DNA of 49,416 bases from a bacterium (GTDB lineage Bacteria; Patescibacteriota; Saccharimonadia; Saccharimonadales; UBA4665): assembly GCA_021809645.1 (NCBI GenBank), contig JAJZKE010000003.1:1-49416 (forward strand), in the 5' to 3' direction. The position numbers and the translations under genes are program-made. Positions 37,297 through 47,238 of the stretch are shown here, in pieces. The notes beneath the pieces are model-generated. The model did no database searches. It worked only from the letters and a program-made list of their open reading frames with translations, and was not told where the DNA came from. Position 1 is the first letter of the stretch. Each line of letters begins with the position of its first letter.

Positions 37297-38712
37297 TTAT
37301 GATTTATTATTTTCTTGTTTTAAGGTATTAATAAATTGATTAACCTTTATTTCTTCTTGTTCACCACTTTTTAAATCTTTGATAACTACCTTATCTTTAT
37401 TGTCCTCGTTTGCAAAGAATATTAATATTTTTAAGGATCCTATTTTGTCAGCAGTTGATATTTGTTTTTTCATTTTTTCACTTTTTGGTAATGTTATTGA
37501 CGGGTCAATAATAACTGAATAATGGTTATCCCTTAATGTTTTAGCAACTCCAAGAATTTCTTGAAGTCGACTATTCAGCTTTGAATCATCATCGTGGACG
37601 CTAACAATATAGTAATCAATATCAATATCTTTGGTTTTAGGCATTAAGTTCCTTGATTCAAGTAATATTTCCAGTGGCACAAAACCAATACCAAAGCCAA
37701 CTCCAGTTACTTCAGTTTTACCACCAAATTTTTTAGTAAAGTTATCATATCGACCACCGCCCAAGATTGATCGGTTCATACTTTTTTCTGGTGTTCTATC
37801 ATAGGCTTCAAAGACTGTACCGGTATAATAGCCTAGACCTCTAACGGTAGCTGGATCGTAAATACAGAATTCACTAAATCCATAGTTAGCTATCCATACA
37901 AAGACCTCTTGGAGTTCTTTGTATTCTGCTGAAGTGGCAACCGACTTAAATTTATCGTTTTTAGAAATATCTTCTAACGAATTGATTGCCATCCACTGCT
38001 TTAGACCTTCTATTTGTAAATCTTTAAGACCAGCATTTATTAACCGTTCCTCGAATACATCAGCAGGAATTTTGGACTTAGCATCTATGGCTGATAGGAT
38101 TTGGTATTTTATAACTGATGATTCAATATTTAATACCTCAAATACCTTTTCAATTAGAGACCGACTGTTTATTTTTAAAACTAGGTCTTTAGAGGTTAGC
38201 CCAAGACTTGTTAAGATATCTAGAGCAATAACTATAACCTCAGCATCAGATAATGCTTTAACATTTGGTTGTAGAGGACTTTTCTCAAACTTGTCTAAAT
38301 TAAATTGTCCAAATTGTCTCTTTCTACCAGACTGTGGTCTTTCATTGCGGTAGATATCTGAATCGGAATACCACCTAACTGGAAATGAAAGCCTTTTTTC
38401 TGCTTTAGCTAACATATATGCTATCGTTGGTGTAGTTTCTGGACGGAGTATATACGTTTTATCGCCAGAAGAGATATAATAACCCTCTTTTAGGATATCG
38501 TCACTTGACTTTATTTTGTAGAATTCAATTGGTTGGAGTGTTGGACCGTCTACTTGTTTATATCCCCAAGATTTAGCAACCTTAGCAATAGCTAAATGAA
38601 GCTTTCTTAACTGGTCCATCCGTTCAGGATAAATATACTCAGCACCTCTAATATTGCCAGCTATTAAAACATCTGAGGGACTGATTTCTACTGATTCTGG
38701 GACTTGGCTCAT
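37297..38712 (-). CDS. hisS: histidyl-tRNA synthetase
   Basis: Class II motifs: RPETTPTIAYMLA, WYSDSDIYRNERPQSGRKRQFGQFNLD, GLGYYTGTVFEAY, GGGRYDNF, GVGFGIG. Confidence 0.95.
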   Translation of the reverse strand: MSQVPESVEISPSDVLIAGNIRGAEYIYPERMDQLRKLHLAIAKVAKSWGYKQVDGPTLQPIEFYKIKSSDDILKEGYYISSGDKTYILRPETTPTIAYMLAKAEKRLSFPVRWYSDSDIYRNERPQSGRKRQFGQFNLDKFEKSPLQPNVKALSDAEVIVIALDILTSLGLTSKDLVLKINSRSLIEKVFEVLNIESSVIKYQILSAIDAKSKIPADVFEERLINAGLKDLQIEGLKQWMAINSLEDISKNDKFKSVATSAEYKELQEVFVWIANYGFSEFCIYDPATVRGLGYYTGTVFEAYDRTPEKSMNRSILGGGRYDNFTKKFGGKTEVTGVGFGIGFVPLEILLESRNLMPKTKDIDIDYYIVSVHDDDSKLNSRLQEILGVAKTLRDNHYSVIIDPSITLPKSEKMKKQISTADKIGSLKILIFFANEDNKDKVVIKDLKSGEQEEIKVNQFINTLKQENNKS

Positions 38713-38940
38713 TAATATTCCTCGTATAGAAATATACTATAGCAAAATTTATTACATTAAGCATAAGCCAAGAGAATAATCTTTTGCTTACTTACAAGCT
38801 CTATTTATGAATTTCTGACATTCTTTATAATTACTAAGTTATTCTTTGCATTTTCTTATTATGGCTTTTATATATCGGTTTAATTTTAATTACCTAAAAT
38901 CGAAATTATTAGATTAAATGATATATTTTTTAAAAAGACT

Positions 38941-40233
38941 TTATTGTTGAGACCAATAAGACGAATTAACACTCTGTTCAGGAGATTCCCTAGGTACTAC
39001 ATTAGTTGACGTCGTTTGGTTTGGATTAGATGATTGATCTACGTTCGGTCGTACTATAGTGGGTACAACTAGACTACCCACTTTAGGCAAATTGGGTGAT
39101 AATTGTCTTGGCTGAAATTGGCTAGAAGATGCTTGATTAGATGTCATTACAACTTCGTTGTTAGTAATCGGTATAGGGAGGTCATTTAAAGAATTAGATG
39201 GTGGCATTATTTTTAATTTATGCTTATCTCTAAAACGCCAAAAACCAATACCGCCAAATAGTAAAACTAATATTATGATGGCTGGGATAACGACAGTAAG
39301 GGAATTAAAACTTTTAGCTAAACGAAAATTAACTGGTTTATTATTTCCGGCTATTATTGATAATTTAGAATTAGTAGTTACATCGCCTGGGCGAATAATT
39401 GTTATTGTATTTAATCCGGTATGAACGTTGCTAAAAATAACTTGACCAGCACTATTTGTGTAACGAATTAATGTTTTATCGATTATAACTTTAGCATTGG
39501 CTATTGGCTGTCCATGACTGTTCGTTACGATAATTGTTATATTCCCGAACGGTGGATTTTCAGCAATAGTTGTACTTGTTGGTGTGCTAATTGGTGTGTT
39601 CTTAGCAGTTGAACTTATTGGAGCCGTGGTACCGCCTTTATTAGCTATAACCGGAGTAGAGGTAGGAGTAGGAGTATAGCTAGAAGTTTGATGCGGAGAG
39701 GAAGTAGAAGTCGGAGCAGGCGGAGGTAATGGGTTGCTTAAAGTAAAGCTAGCCGACGTTAAGGCTCCGTTCCAGACACTATTTTCATAATTATTTTGAA
39801 TGTCTGAAGAAGAAGTAATACTAATAGATGTTGATCCAGCGGCTAATACGGTAAAATTAACTTGAGCTACAGGATAGGTACCACCGCCAACTGGGTTAGG
39901 TGAAGATGCACAAGAGACTTCTACTGATCCACCACCGCCAGTTTGCTGAGCACATAGGGTAAAAGGACTACCCGATAACGTAAGACTGTTATACCTTAGG
40001 TAAGTACTATTATATGCTAGATAAGCCTGCACTCCTTGAACATTATCACCACTAGAACTTGTTTCTGTAATATTAAGAGTAAAAGAGTTTCCGGTCACGT
40101 AGCTGCCACTTGAAGGATAAAGAGAAAAATAAGCATCACCAGCAGCCATAGAAGGTACAGTAGTTAATGCTAAACCTATGCTTAACATTATTACTATAAG
40201 ACTAATTAGACTTTTTATTTTATAGTGCTTCAT
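38941..40233 (-). CDS. membrane-anchored surface protein: cohesin-like domain, S/T/P linker, carboxypeptidase-regulatory-like domain, TM, cytoplasmic tail
   Basis: Signal peptide; DAYFSLYPSSGSYVTGNSFTLNITETSSSGDNVQGVQAYLAYNSTYLRYNSLTLSG...VAQVNFTVLAAGSTSISI is cohesin-like; GNITIIVTNSHGQPIANAKVII...VFSNVHTGLNTITI; TM LTVVIPAIIILVLLFGGIGFW. Confidence 0.75.
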   Translation of the reverse strand: MKHYKIKSLISLIVIMLSIGLALTTVPSMAAGDAYFSLYPSSGSYVTGNSFTLNITETSSSGDNVQGVQAYLAYNSTYLRYNSLTLSGSPFTLCAQQTGGGGSVEVSCASSPNPVGGGTYPVAQVNFTVLAAGSTSISITSSSDIQNNYENSVWNGALTSASFTLSNPLPPPAPTSTSSPHQTSSYTPTPTSTPVIANKGGTTAPISSTAKNTPISTPTSTTIAENPPFGNITIIVTNSHGQPIANAKVIIDKTLIRYTNSAGQVIFSNVHTGLNTITIIRPGDVTTNSKLSIIAGNNKPVNFRLAKSFNSLTVVIPAIIILVLLFGGIGFWRFRDKHKLKIMPPSNSLNDLPIPITNNEVVMTSNQASSSQFQPRQLSPNLPKVGSLVVPTIVRPNVDQSSNPNQTTSTNVVPRESPEQSVNSSYWSQQ

Positions 40234-40251
40234 CTTGATATATCTTTATCA

Positions 40252-40419
40252 TTATATTTTATAACCGTAATTTTGAGCTAAAATAATTAGATCAGGTAAC
40301 CCTATAATTGACCCACCGGTAATATTACCCTGGGCATAGCCGCCAGGCTTACCGTAATTTTGAGCTAAAATAATTAGATCAGCCAGCCCAACTTCGGAAC
40401 CAGAATTAAAATCACCATT
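40252..40419 (-). other. dockerin-like duplicated F-hand segment
   Basis: Two repeats ending GLADLIILAQNYG / GLPDLIILAQNYG at the extreme C-terminus. Confidence 0.72.
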
Positions 40420-43400
40420 AGTAATATTAATATTATAGTTAATTGAACTAGTATTGCCTTGATTGTCTTTGGCAATAATTTCAACATTATAAATACCGTC
40501 GGCAAATTTAGTCGTATTTAAATTAAAATCATAAGGTGGAGAAGTATAAGTTTGTACAACTTGACCATTAATTAAAAGTTGAGCTTGAGTAATAGTATTG
40601 GTTAAGCTTGAATTTATTGTCGTATTAACCGACCAATGACCATAAATAGACTGATTATTGGTTATTGAACTAGTATTAATAGTCGGGGCTGTTCCAATGC
40701 CAGATCCAGGACCATAGGCTTCAACGTCGTAAATAGAAGTAAGATCATTGCTTGTCCCCATTTGCGGCCAAAAACCAGGCGGCAAGCCATTACCGTAACC
40801 AGAATAATCGATTTGCATATTTGTTATTTCGATTTGACTAACCGTCTGAGGTGTAAAAGTAATTAAATTGTTTCGGTTATAATACTGATTGGTAACTGTA
40901 GCAACAGTATTGAAAATACCATTACCACTATTAACTTTGACTTCATAACCCCTCAAACCCGTTACACTTGATCCGATACCTGTACTAGAAATAAAAACTC
41001 GATCAATTGTAACTGGACTTTTTAGGCTAATAGTCAGCGTTGGATTATTATCAGCATAGGTGGCCGACCAGACATTACTGCCTTGCCGTCCACTACAAAT
41101 TAAATTATTACCTCCAGCATCATCGATGCCATAGAGAACAACATTAGGATTAACTGTTGTTCCATTTGAACATTCATATGAGCTCGAAGCAGTAGCACTT
41201 GCCCCTTGGCTTACTAAGGCATAATTTGTACCATAACTTTCAGCAGCTTTAATAGTTAAATTTTGTCCGTTCGGGATACTAATATATTGGACTTGACCAG
41301 TTAAAGTTAACATCGAATTGCTGCCTAGGGTAGAGCTATCGCCGTATTCAGAAGTAATACTCATTGTACCCCCGCCTGATAAGGTCGGTACAACATTAAC
41401 ATTGTAATTATCAGACCATATAGCAACAACATCATTATTATTAGTAGCAGATGGTCCGTAAAGTGCAGCAAATGTATGTGGCGTACCGGTTGATAACCAA
41501 TTCATAAAAGTTCTACCACCTAAATTCGCTTGATAGTTAACAGCTGCTAATCCGCCAGGATTTAAAATATTCTGGGCTCCACCCAAAAGTTCCCAATATG
41601 TCCCATTTACTTGATATTGACCACTGTTAAAAAAATTATTATATCTATTGATTCCATCTGATTGATATAAAATCATTTTAGTCACCAAAAGATCACCTTG
41701 ATTATAATAATTATATGGGCTTGCAAGAGTATTATTCCAAAAACCGCTTTCGGTATCATAAATTGGACCACTATATCCTTGAGAAGTCAGATAAGTTTGT
41801 AAAGCCTGAATCTGTCCTGTTTCGCCAGTATTATTGTAAATTGAAGGTATTATATTGCCCTGCTCTACTTCAGATCTATTCCAACCGGTATAACCGTGAA
41901 AAGCTACAATATTTAAATAATTTAATGCACCTGCAGCTACATATTGAGAATAATTAGAAACTGAATAATTTTCATTGGAGATACCAATGACTTGATCACT
42001 GCTAGACACACTTTTAACTGCGTTATAACAAGGTTCTAGAGCATTAGTAACATAACTAGCTGCTGAACTAAAACTATTATTATCAGGTTCATTCCAACAC
42101 TCCCAGTCAGTAATTTCAGGAAATTCAGCAACTACCAAACTCACTAGTCGTTGCCACTGTCCTGAAGAAATGGCATTTTGATCAAAAGTAGTCCCAGTTC
42201 CTAACTGAAAGTCATAAACAATACCGTCTTGTTTGGCGAGTGAAGCGGCAGAAGAAATATCATTAATCATTGAACTTGGACAGTTTAGTGTCGTTGATGA
42301 CGTAGGAGTAGTTATTCCAGGAAAGCAAGAATCAATAGTATAACTTGAACGATATAGCCTTTGACCAAAATCATTGGCTAGAGTTATACCTGAAGTATCA
42401 CTACCTGAAGGTAGGCTAGCAGGATTAAAAAATGAATCATTAGACGCCCCGATCGTATAATCAGTACATGCCGCACCGACTACAGTACTTCCCTGATTCA
42501 AAATAACATTAACTTGATATACGCCTGGGTTTGCTGCCGGCAGGGTCAATGGCACATTAGCTGTATTATTGACATAGTCTGAAGAATTAGATGGTATAGA
42601 GAAAGAAATTGGAGTACCAGTTTGATTAGACATTATTTGTTGTATGCTCGATATGGTATAAGTACCACTAAATTGGCTAGCATTATTTTGCCACCATTGA
42701 TTGAAATAAATGCTGACACTCGGTGTTGTTCCAGCTGGAAAATAATTACTAGAACTAGCCGACGTTGTAATGCCAGCACCTAATCCTAAATTAAAAGGCA
42801 CACTTTGAGGTGCGGCTAAATAATCCTCAGCAGTAGTAACCGGAACATCAATCAGTGCATTAGGTGAACTATATGGATTTTCACCGGCATAATAAATATT
42901 GCCGTTAACAACTACTAAGGTTGGGTTTGGATCAGGATCTTGCAGCGGACCTCCTGCTCCATAATCTGCGCCCATTGTTCCTAATAAACCTCCACTTGAA
43001 TTAAAAAATGCTACACTTCTATTAAAATATGAAGTTACTACTATATCGCCATTGGCCATAATATTGGCAGCGGTAGGCGTAAACCAACTAGTACCTGATG
43101 ACCCAGCACTCATATAAAATGTTTCTGTTGTTGCTGTTGAATTCCAAATCTCTATAGTGCCATTATTAGCCATTACGACTAAATCATTATTGTAAGATAA
43201 GGCATTCGTAACAGTGTTGCCAACAATGTTATTTGTCCCCATATTGGACCCATTGGCAGCATTAAAAGTTTCAGAATTACTACTTAAAGTAGCAGCAATT
43301 CGCTCTACACCGTTACTATCTACATAACTATATAACCCCCCCTCTATAAGACCAGAAGTGTATGTCGCCCAACCAAGAGTGGCGGAAGTATCTCCGGGTG

Positions 43401-43941
43401 ACCATAGCCACTGCATAACTGCACCACCAGCACTACTATCAGCATAGGTTCCAATATATATATTACCGCTTGCATCTAGAGCAAACGGCGCAGAAGTAGA
43501 CTGGCCCTGATATGCGGCAGGTATGTTAATTGTAAACGAATTAATTAAACTATTCGTCGTGGCATCATAAACATAAAAGGTTGGAGAAATACTGTTTCCA
43601 TTTTGATCAATATACCAACGCGGATCCTGTCCAGAACTGCCGGGCCAATAAAGATAGCTATATATGCTACCGCCACCTCCACTAGGTGTAATAACGCTAG
43701 TAAAGGCGGGACTCGGTAAGGTTCCGGTGTAAGGTGCTTCATCACTTAATTGACGAACACCGCACACGGGAACGGCTGGTGTGGTAGGTATTTGTTGAGC
43801 AAAAGATTTAGGAGTAGACCGAGGCAAAATAAATATACCAATTACTGCTATCATTAGACAGATTATTAGTTTAAACACTGTGTGACGTATTTTTATCCCC
43901 AGTCTACTAACAAACTTTTCAAAAACTATAAATTTTTTCAT
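40252..43941 (-). CDS. large secreted multidomain protein: N-terminal propeller-like region, clan GH-A/GH39-like TIM-barrel, discoidin-like domain, Ig-like domain, C-terminal dockerin-like repeats
   Basis: Signal helix; DWECWNEPDNN and YDTESGFWNN as GH-A-like acid/base and nucleophile motifs; discoidin-like NPTLTISLKSPVTIDRVFIS; Ig-like; C-terminal GDFNSGSEVGLADLIILAQNYG...GNITGGSIIGLPDLIILAQNYG. Confidence 0.78.
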   Translation of the reverse strand: MKKFIVFEKFVSRLGIKIRHTVFKLIICLMIAVIGIFILPRSTPKSFAQQIPTTPAVPVCGVRQLSDEAPYTGTLPSPAFTSVITPSGGGGSIYSYLYWPGSSGQDPRWYIDQNGNSISPTFYVYDATTNSLINSFTINIPAAYQGQSTSAPFALDASGNIYIGTYADSSAGGAVMQWLWSPGDTSATLGWATYTSGLIEGGLYSYVDSNGVERIAATLSSNSETFNAANGSNMGTNNIVGNTVTNALSYNNDLVVMANNGTIEIWNSTATTETFYMSAGSSGTSWFTPTAANIMANGDIVVTSYFNRSVAFFNSSGGLLGTMGADYGAGGPLQDPDPNPTLVVVNGNIYYAGENPYSSPNALIDVPVTTAEDYLAAPQSVPFNLGLGAGITTSASSSNYFPAGTTPSVSIYFNQWWQNNASQFSGTYTISSIQQIMSNQTGTPISFSIPSNSSDYVNNTANVPLTLPAANPGVYQVNVILNQGSTVVGAACTDYTIGASNDSFFNPASLPSGSDTSGITLANDFGQRLYRSSYTIDSCFPGITTPTSSTTLNCPSSMINDISSAASLAKQDGIVYDFQLGTGTTFDQNAISSGQWQRLVSLVVAEFPEITDWECWNEPDNNSFSSAASYVTNALEPCYNAVKSVSSSDQVIGISNENYSVSNYSQYVAAGALNYLNIVAFHGYTGWNRSEVEQGNIIPSIYNNTGETGQIQALQTYLTSQGYSGPIYDTESGFWNNTLASPYNYYNQGDLLVTKMILYQSDGINRYNNFFNSGQYQVNGTYWELLGGAQNILNPGGLAAVNYQANLGGRTFMNWLSTGTPHTFAALYGPSATNNNDVVAIWSDNYNVNVVPTLSGGGTMSITSEYGDSSTLGSNSMLTLTGQVQYISIPNGQNLTIKAAESYGTNYALVSQGASATASSSYECSNGTTVNPNVVLYGIDDAGGNNLICSGRQGSNVWSATYADNNPTLTISLKSPVTIDRVFISSTGIGSSVTGLRGYEVKVNSGNGIFNTVATVTNQYYNRNNLITFTPQTVSQIEITNMQIDYSGYGNGLPPGFWPQMGTSNDLTSIYDVEAYGPGSGIGTAPTINTSSITNNQSIYGHWSVNTTINSSLTNTITQAQLLINGQVVQTYTSPPYDFNLNTTKFADGIYNVEIIAKDNQGNTSSINYNINITNGDFNSGSEVGLADLIILAQNYGKPGGYAQGNITGGSIIGLPDLIILAQNYGYKI
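40264..40382. repeat. 32-nt exact direct repeat (40264-40295 and 40351-40382)
   Basis: accgtaattttgagctaaaataattagatcag occurs twice with an 87-nt period (29 codons). Confidence 0.95.
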
Positions 43942-44326
43942 TTTTTTAGCTTAAGTATTTTCATATCTATAACTTTGTGTTTAAGCTTATTCTTATAATA
44001 TTTTAACGTGATTCACATAAATTTAATAGTTATTCATAATTACTCAACAGGTGTCAAATAATTTATTACTCTGATAAAACAAAATCTAATCGTTATAACA
44101 AATATTTGTTTGAGCTTATAAAACGTTACTCTAGGTATCATATTTTAGAATTTAGAAAGATAGATGACAACATTAGATTAAAACTGAAATAAAAAATTCT
44201 ATTCTGGTGACCCTAAGCCACCCGATTTATAAAGTTTTGGCAAGTGAAATTATTAAATGGAGTTGCTAAGTTATCTATGGTATATAATGGTTGGTATATT
44301 TAAAATCTAGATTGTAAAATTTAAAG

Positions 44327-44956
44327 ATGAGTGATCAAAACGATGATACGGTCTTGTATGTTAACCATGACAATATCCCAAAAGTTCCTCCAACACAACA
44401 ACCCGTAACAATTCCACCACAATTATCAGAGCCAAAAGAAGAACTACCAAAAAAGGAACAATTAAATACTGCAACTAGTCCCATACACGACAACTATAAC
44501 CAGGGGATGGCAGAGACAATCCAACCAAATTATCAAGATCAGACAAAGAAAGATATTTTCAATAATCAGGACAGTACTTTATCTTATACAGAACCTGTAA
44601 AATCCCCAGAAAATGTGAGTTCATATGGCAGAATCCAATTAAATGAATATTCTCAACAGCAGGACAATTCTGGTCAAACAGTGGATGACGAATTACCAGG
44701 AGTAGTGATTAGTCCAACGTTACCACCTCAATCTTATATCCAAAATAGCATTCCTATGCAAGCTGTAGCTCAGAATCCGAATATTCAAGTATACACTGGA
44801 ACGAATTATGATTCGCTGGAAGAAGAAGGAGAAAGCGATGATGAAAATCTAAATTTATTATCATATTTAACCTTTGGTAGAGCCGTTGCTATTATACTTG
44901 TAATAATAGCCCTGTTATTCTTAATAGATCTAAAAGTAAAATTTTTAATATTCTAG
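44327..44956 (+). CDS. hypothetical tail-anchored membrane protein, P/Q-rich
   Basis: Intact ORF; disordered-looking N-terminus; C-terminal TM AVAIILVIIALLFLIDL. Confidence 0.65.
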   Translation: MSDQNDDTVLYVNHDNIPKVPPTQQPVTIPPQLSEPKEELPKKEQLNTATSPIHDNYNQGMAETIQPNYQDQTKKDIFNNQDSTLSYTEPVKSPENVSSYGRIQLNEYSQQQDNSGQTVDDELPGVVISPTLPPQSYIQNSIPMQAVAQNPNIQVYTGTNYDSLEEEGESDDENLNLLSYLTFGRAVAIILVIIALLFLIDLKVKFLIF

Positions 44957-45378
44957 ATCTTAATCGGCAGTATAGTGACGGAATCTATACTAAACGTCGA
45001 ACCATTTTTAACCACATTAATATTGAAATTAAATTTCTTGTTTAAATTATGATCCACTAAACTGCCTACTATATCAATACTGCTGCTTGAGGAAATAAAA
45101 TTACTGTAATTAATACTAAGATTTTTACCTTTAAGTCCATATAACTTATCTGAAAACAATATATAAGGATTCTTGGACTGAAGATTTTTATCAGTTAGCT
45201 GATATGCAGCTTTAAAGTTACCACTGTTGGCATCAGCAAAGAAATTTTGAACTTCTTGACGTTGATAAGCAGCGTTAGTAAACCAGAAATACTTATTATG
45301 TCCAATAACTACAACAACTGATATAACAACTAATGCGACCAAGCTAATGATGAACGAAGGTTTTTTTATAAATTTCAT
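44953..45378 (-). CDS. hypothetical membrane-anchored protein (DUF4878/NTF2-like look)
   Basis: N-terminal TM then NFFADANSGNFKAAYQLTDKNLQSK; overlaps the upstream gene by 1 nt. Confidence 0.6.
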   Translation of the reverse strand: MKFIKKPSFIISLVALVVISVVVVIGHNKYFWFTNAAYQRQEVQNFFADANSGNFKAAYQLTDKNLQSKNPYILFSDKLYGLKGKNLSINYSNFISSSSSIDIVGSLVDHNLNKKFNFNINVVKNGSTFSIDSVTILPIKI

Positions 45379-47171
45379 TAAAGACCTCCAGGAACAGTTA
45401 TTGAACCAGATAGAGTTGCTGGTGGTGGACAGGTATGGCTAGAATATGTAGCCAAGTAGTACCAAACATTTTCGCCGACAATACAGTTATTGTTATTTAA
45501 AGGACTACCTAGATTACCACTTATATTCCGATCGACAAGCTGTTTAAATACAACAACTGCTCTACAAGTTCCTGAACCGAAGTAACCAGTAGCGTTAACC
45601 CTATAATTGTAACTATTGCTTATAAAAGATGCCATTAGTAAATCCTGTAGGGCAATAATGCATGATCCTTTTTCAAAAGGTGATGTGTAATTAAGGGTAA
45701 CGTTATATGGAACTATTCCCTTCTGACAACGTCCAATACTAGCCAATGTATTTGAACTGCTAGAGGCACTGCTGCTGTTTGAGCTACCTGCATTATTATT
45801 ACCACCACCGACATAAATTGGCGCAGGAATTGCGTACGATCCACCCCCTCCGCTAGGGCTAGAAGTGCCCCCTCCGCTAGGGCTAGAACTATGACCTCCA
45901 ACAGGATTAGATGCATATGTTCTAACTACAGGAGCAGGCTTTACGCTGTAAAATATTTGTGATGTTGCGCAAATTGCAGCTTCTACTGAAGAACATACTC
46001 TATATGTTAGTGAGTCTCCGCCACTATAACCCGATGTTGAATTATAGGTAACTACACCACTAGATGAAACTGCCGCACTACCATGTGATGGATCATTGAC
46101 TATCGACAACGATGAAGCTAATGGATTATTAGCTACACCAGCAACAACATTAGTTGATACTGATTGGCCACTAACAACAACAGCACTTCTGTTTACTAGT
46201 GATGGTGGTGGTGGCGTGTATTGAGGTCTACCTTCGTATTGTGCATCTCCAAATGAAAATATTCCACCATCGGCGGCAGCTAACCAGTAACCCCTGTAAT
46301 CTGGTGTATGGGTTATACCAACTACAGGTGCATTTAGAGGTTGACCTCCCATTGATCCATAGAATGGTGCACCGTAAGAGAAAACGCCACCATCAGACCC
46401 CACTAACCAGTAACCTCCTCCTGGAGGACCGGCAGTAATGCCAACGATATTGCTTACACCTGTTGGACTACCTCCCTTATACAATGCATCACCATAAGAG
46501 TACACTTGACCATAATTATCTACTAGCCAATAACCATTTCCACTTGGGGTAGCAGCGATACCTACAAAATGCCCAGTGTAACCACTTGGGCTACCTCCTA
46601 GATATGGAGCACCACCAAAAGTATAAATCTGACCCGTTGAATCTAGGATCCAATAGCCACCTGTTGAAGAAGCTGCTATACCCACTACGCTACCTGTATG
46701 TGGCATAGGTGCCCCATTATTGTTATTCATACCACCTGCATATCTAGCACTTCCAAAAGCGTAAACTGCTCCGTCAGCGCCTACCATAAAATACCCTGTA
46801 TCTGTACCATTGCTAATTTGATCCGCAATACCGACAATTGGAGCTGATAGATTTCCGCCGAGGTTACCTAGAGAACCATGAAATGCCGAGCCACCATAAT
46901 TAAAAATACCACCATCTGAAGCTGCTAATACGTACCCTGTACTACTGCCACTATCCACAATCGCAACAGGTGGAAAGTTTAGTTTTACCATGGGTGCATC
47001 AGCAAACGAATGCAAAATTATACCAGTACCTATAGCAACAACTACTATCGCCACTATTAATAGTTGAACTTTACTAAATTTGAAGTTCTTAAAACCAAAC
47101 GATGCAGATTTTACCTTATATGAATTAGCTCTTGCCTTTGTTCTTGATTTAGTTTTTTTATTTGTTGTCAT
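45378..47171 (-). CDS. surface protein: six propeller-like GYWLxxxDGGIFxYG repeats, cadherin/Ig-like domain, S/G linker, peptidoglycan-binding-like domain
   Basis: Six internal repeats read directly; NPLASSLSIVNDPSHGSAAVSSSGVVTYNSTSGYSGGDSLTYRVC; C-terminal LQDLL...GYFGSGTCRAVVVFKQL. Confidence 0.75.
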   Translation of the reverse strand: MTTNKKTKSRTKARANSYKVKSASFGFKNFKFSKVQLLIVAIVVVAIGTGIILHSFADAPMVKLNFPPVAIVDSGSSTGYVLAASDGGIFNYGGSAFHGSLGNLGGNLSAPIVGIADQISNGTDTGYFMVGADGAVYAFGSARYAGGMNNNNGAPMPHTGSVVGIAASSTGGYWILDSTGQIYTFGGAPYLGGSPSGYTGHFVGIAATPSGNGYWLVDNYGQVYSYGDALYKGGSPTGVSNIVGITAGPPGGGYWLVGSDGGVFSYGAPFYGSMGGQPLNAPVVGITHTPDYRGYWLAAADGGIFSFGDAQYEGRPQYTPPPPSLVNRSAVVVSGQSVSTNVVAGVANNPLASSLSIVNDPSHGSAAVSSSGVVTYNSTSGYSGGDSLTYRVCSSVEAAICATSQIFYSVKPAPVVRTYASNPVGGHSSSPSGGGTSSPSGGGGSYAIPAPIYVGGGNNNAGSSNSSSASSSSNTLASIGRCQKGIVPYNVTLNYTSPFEKGSCIIALQDLLMASFISNSYNYRVNATGYFGSGTCRAVVVFKQLVDRNISGNLGSPLNNNNCIVGENVWYYLATYSSHTCPPPATLSGSITVPGGL

Positions 47172-47238
47172 TATGACTATAACTACTAATTATAGATAGT
47201 CTAATTGAATGTAATTATTATTGTCAAATAAAAAATCT

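Noticed and set aside
44160-44330. Possible regulatory hairpin (ggtgaccctaagccacc) upstream of the 44327 gene
   Set aside because: Short imperfect pairing without conserved context; not enough to call a riboswitch or operator.
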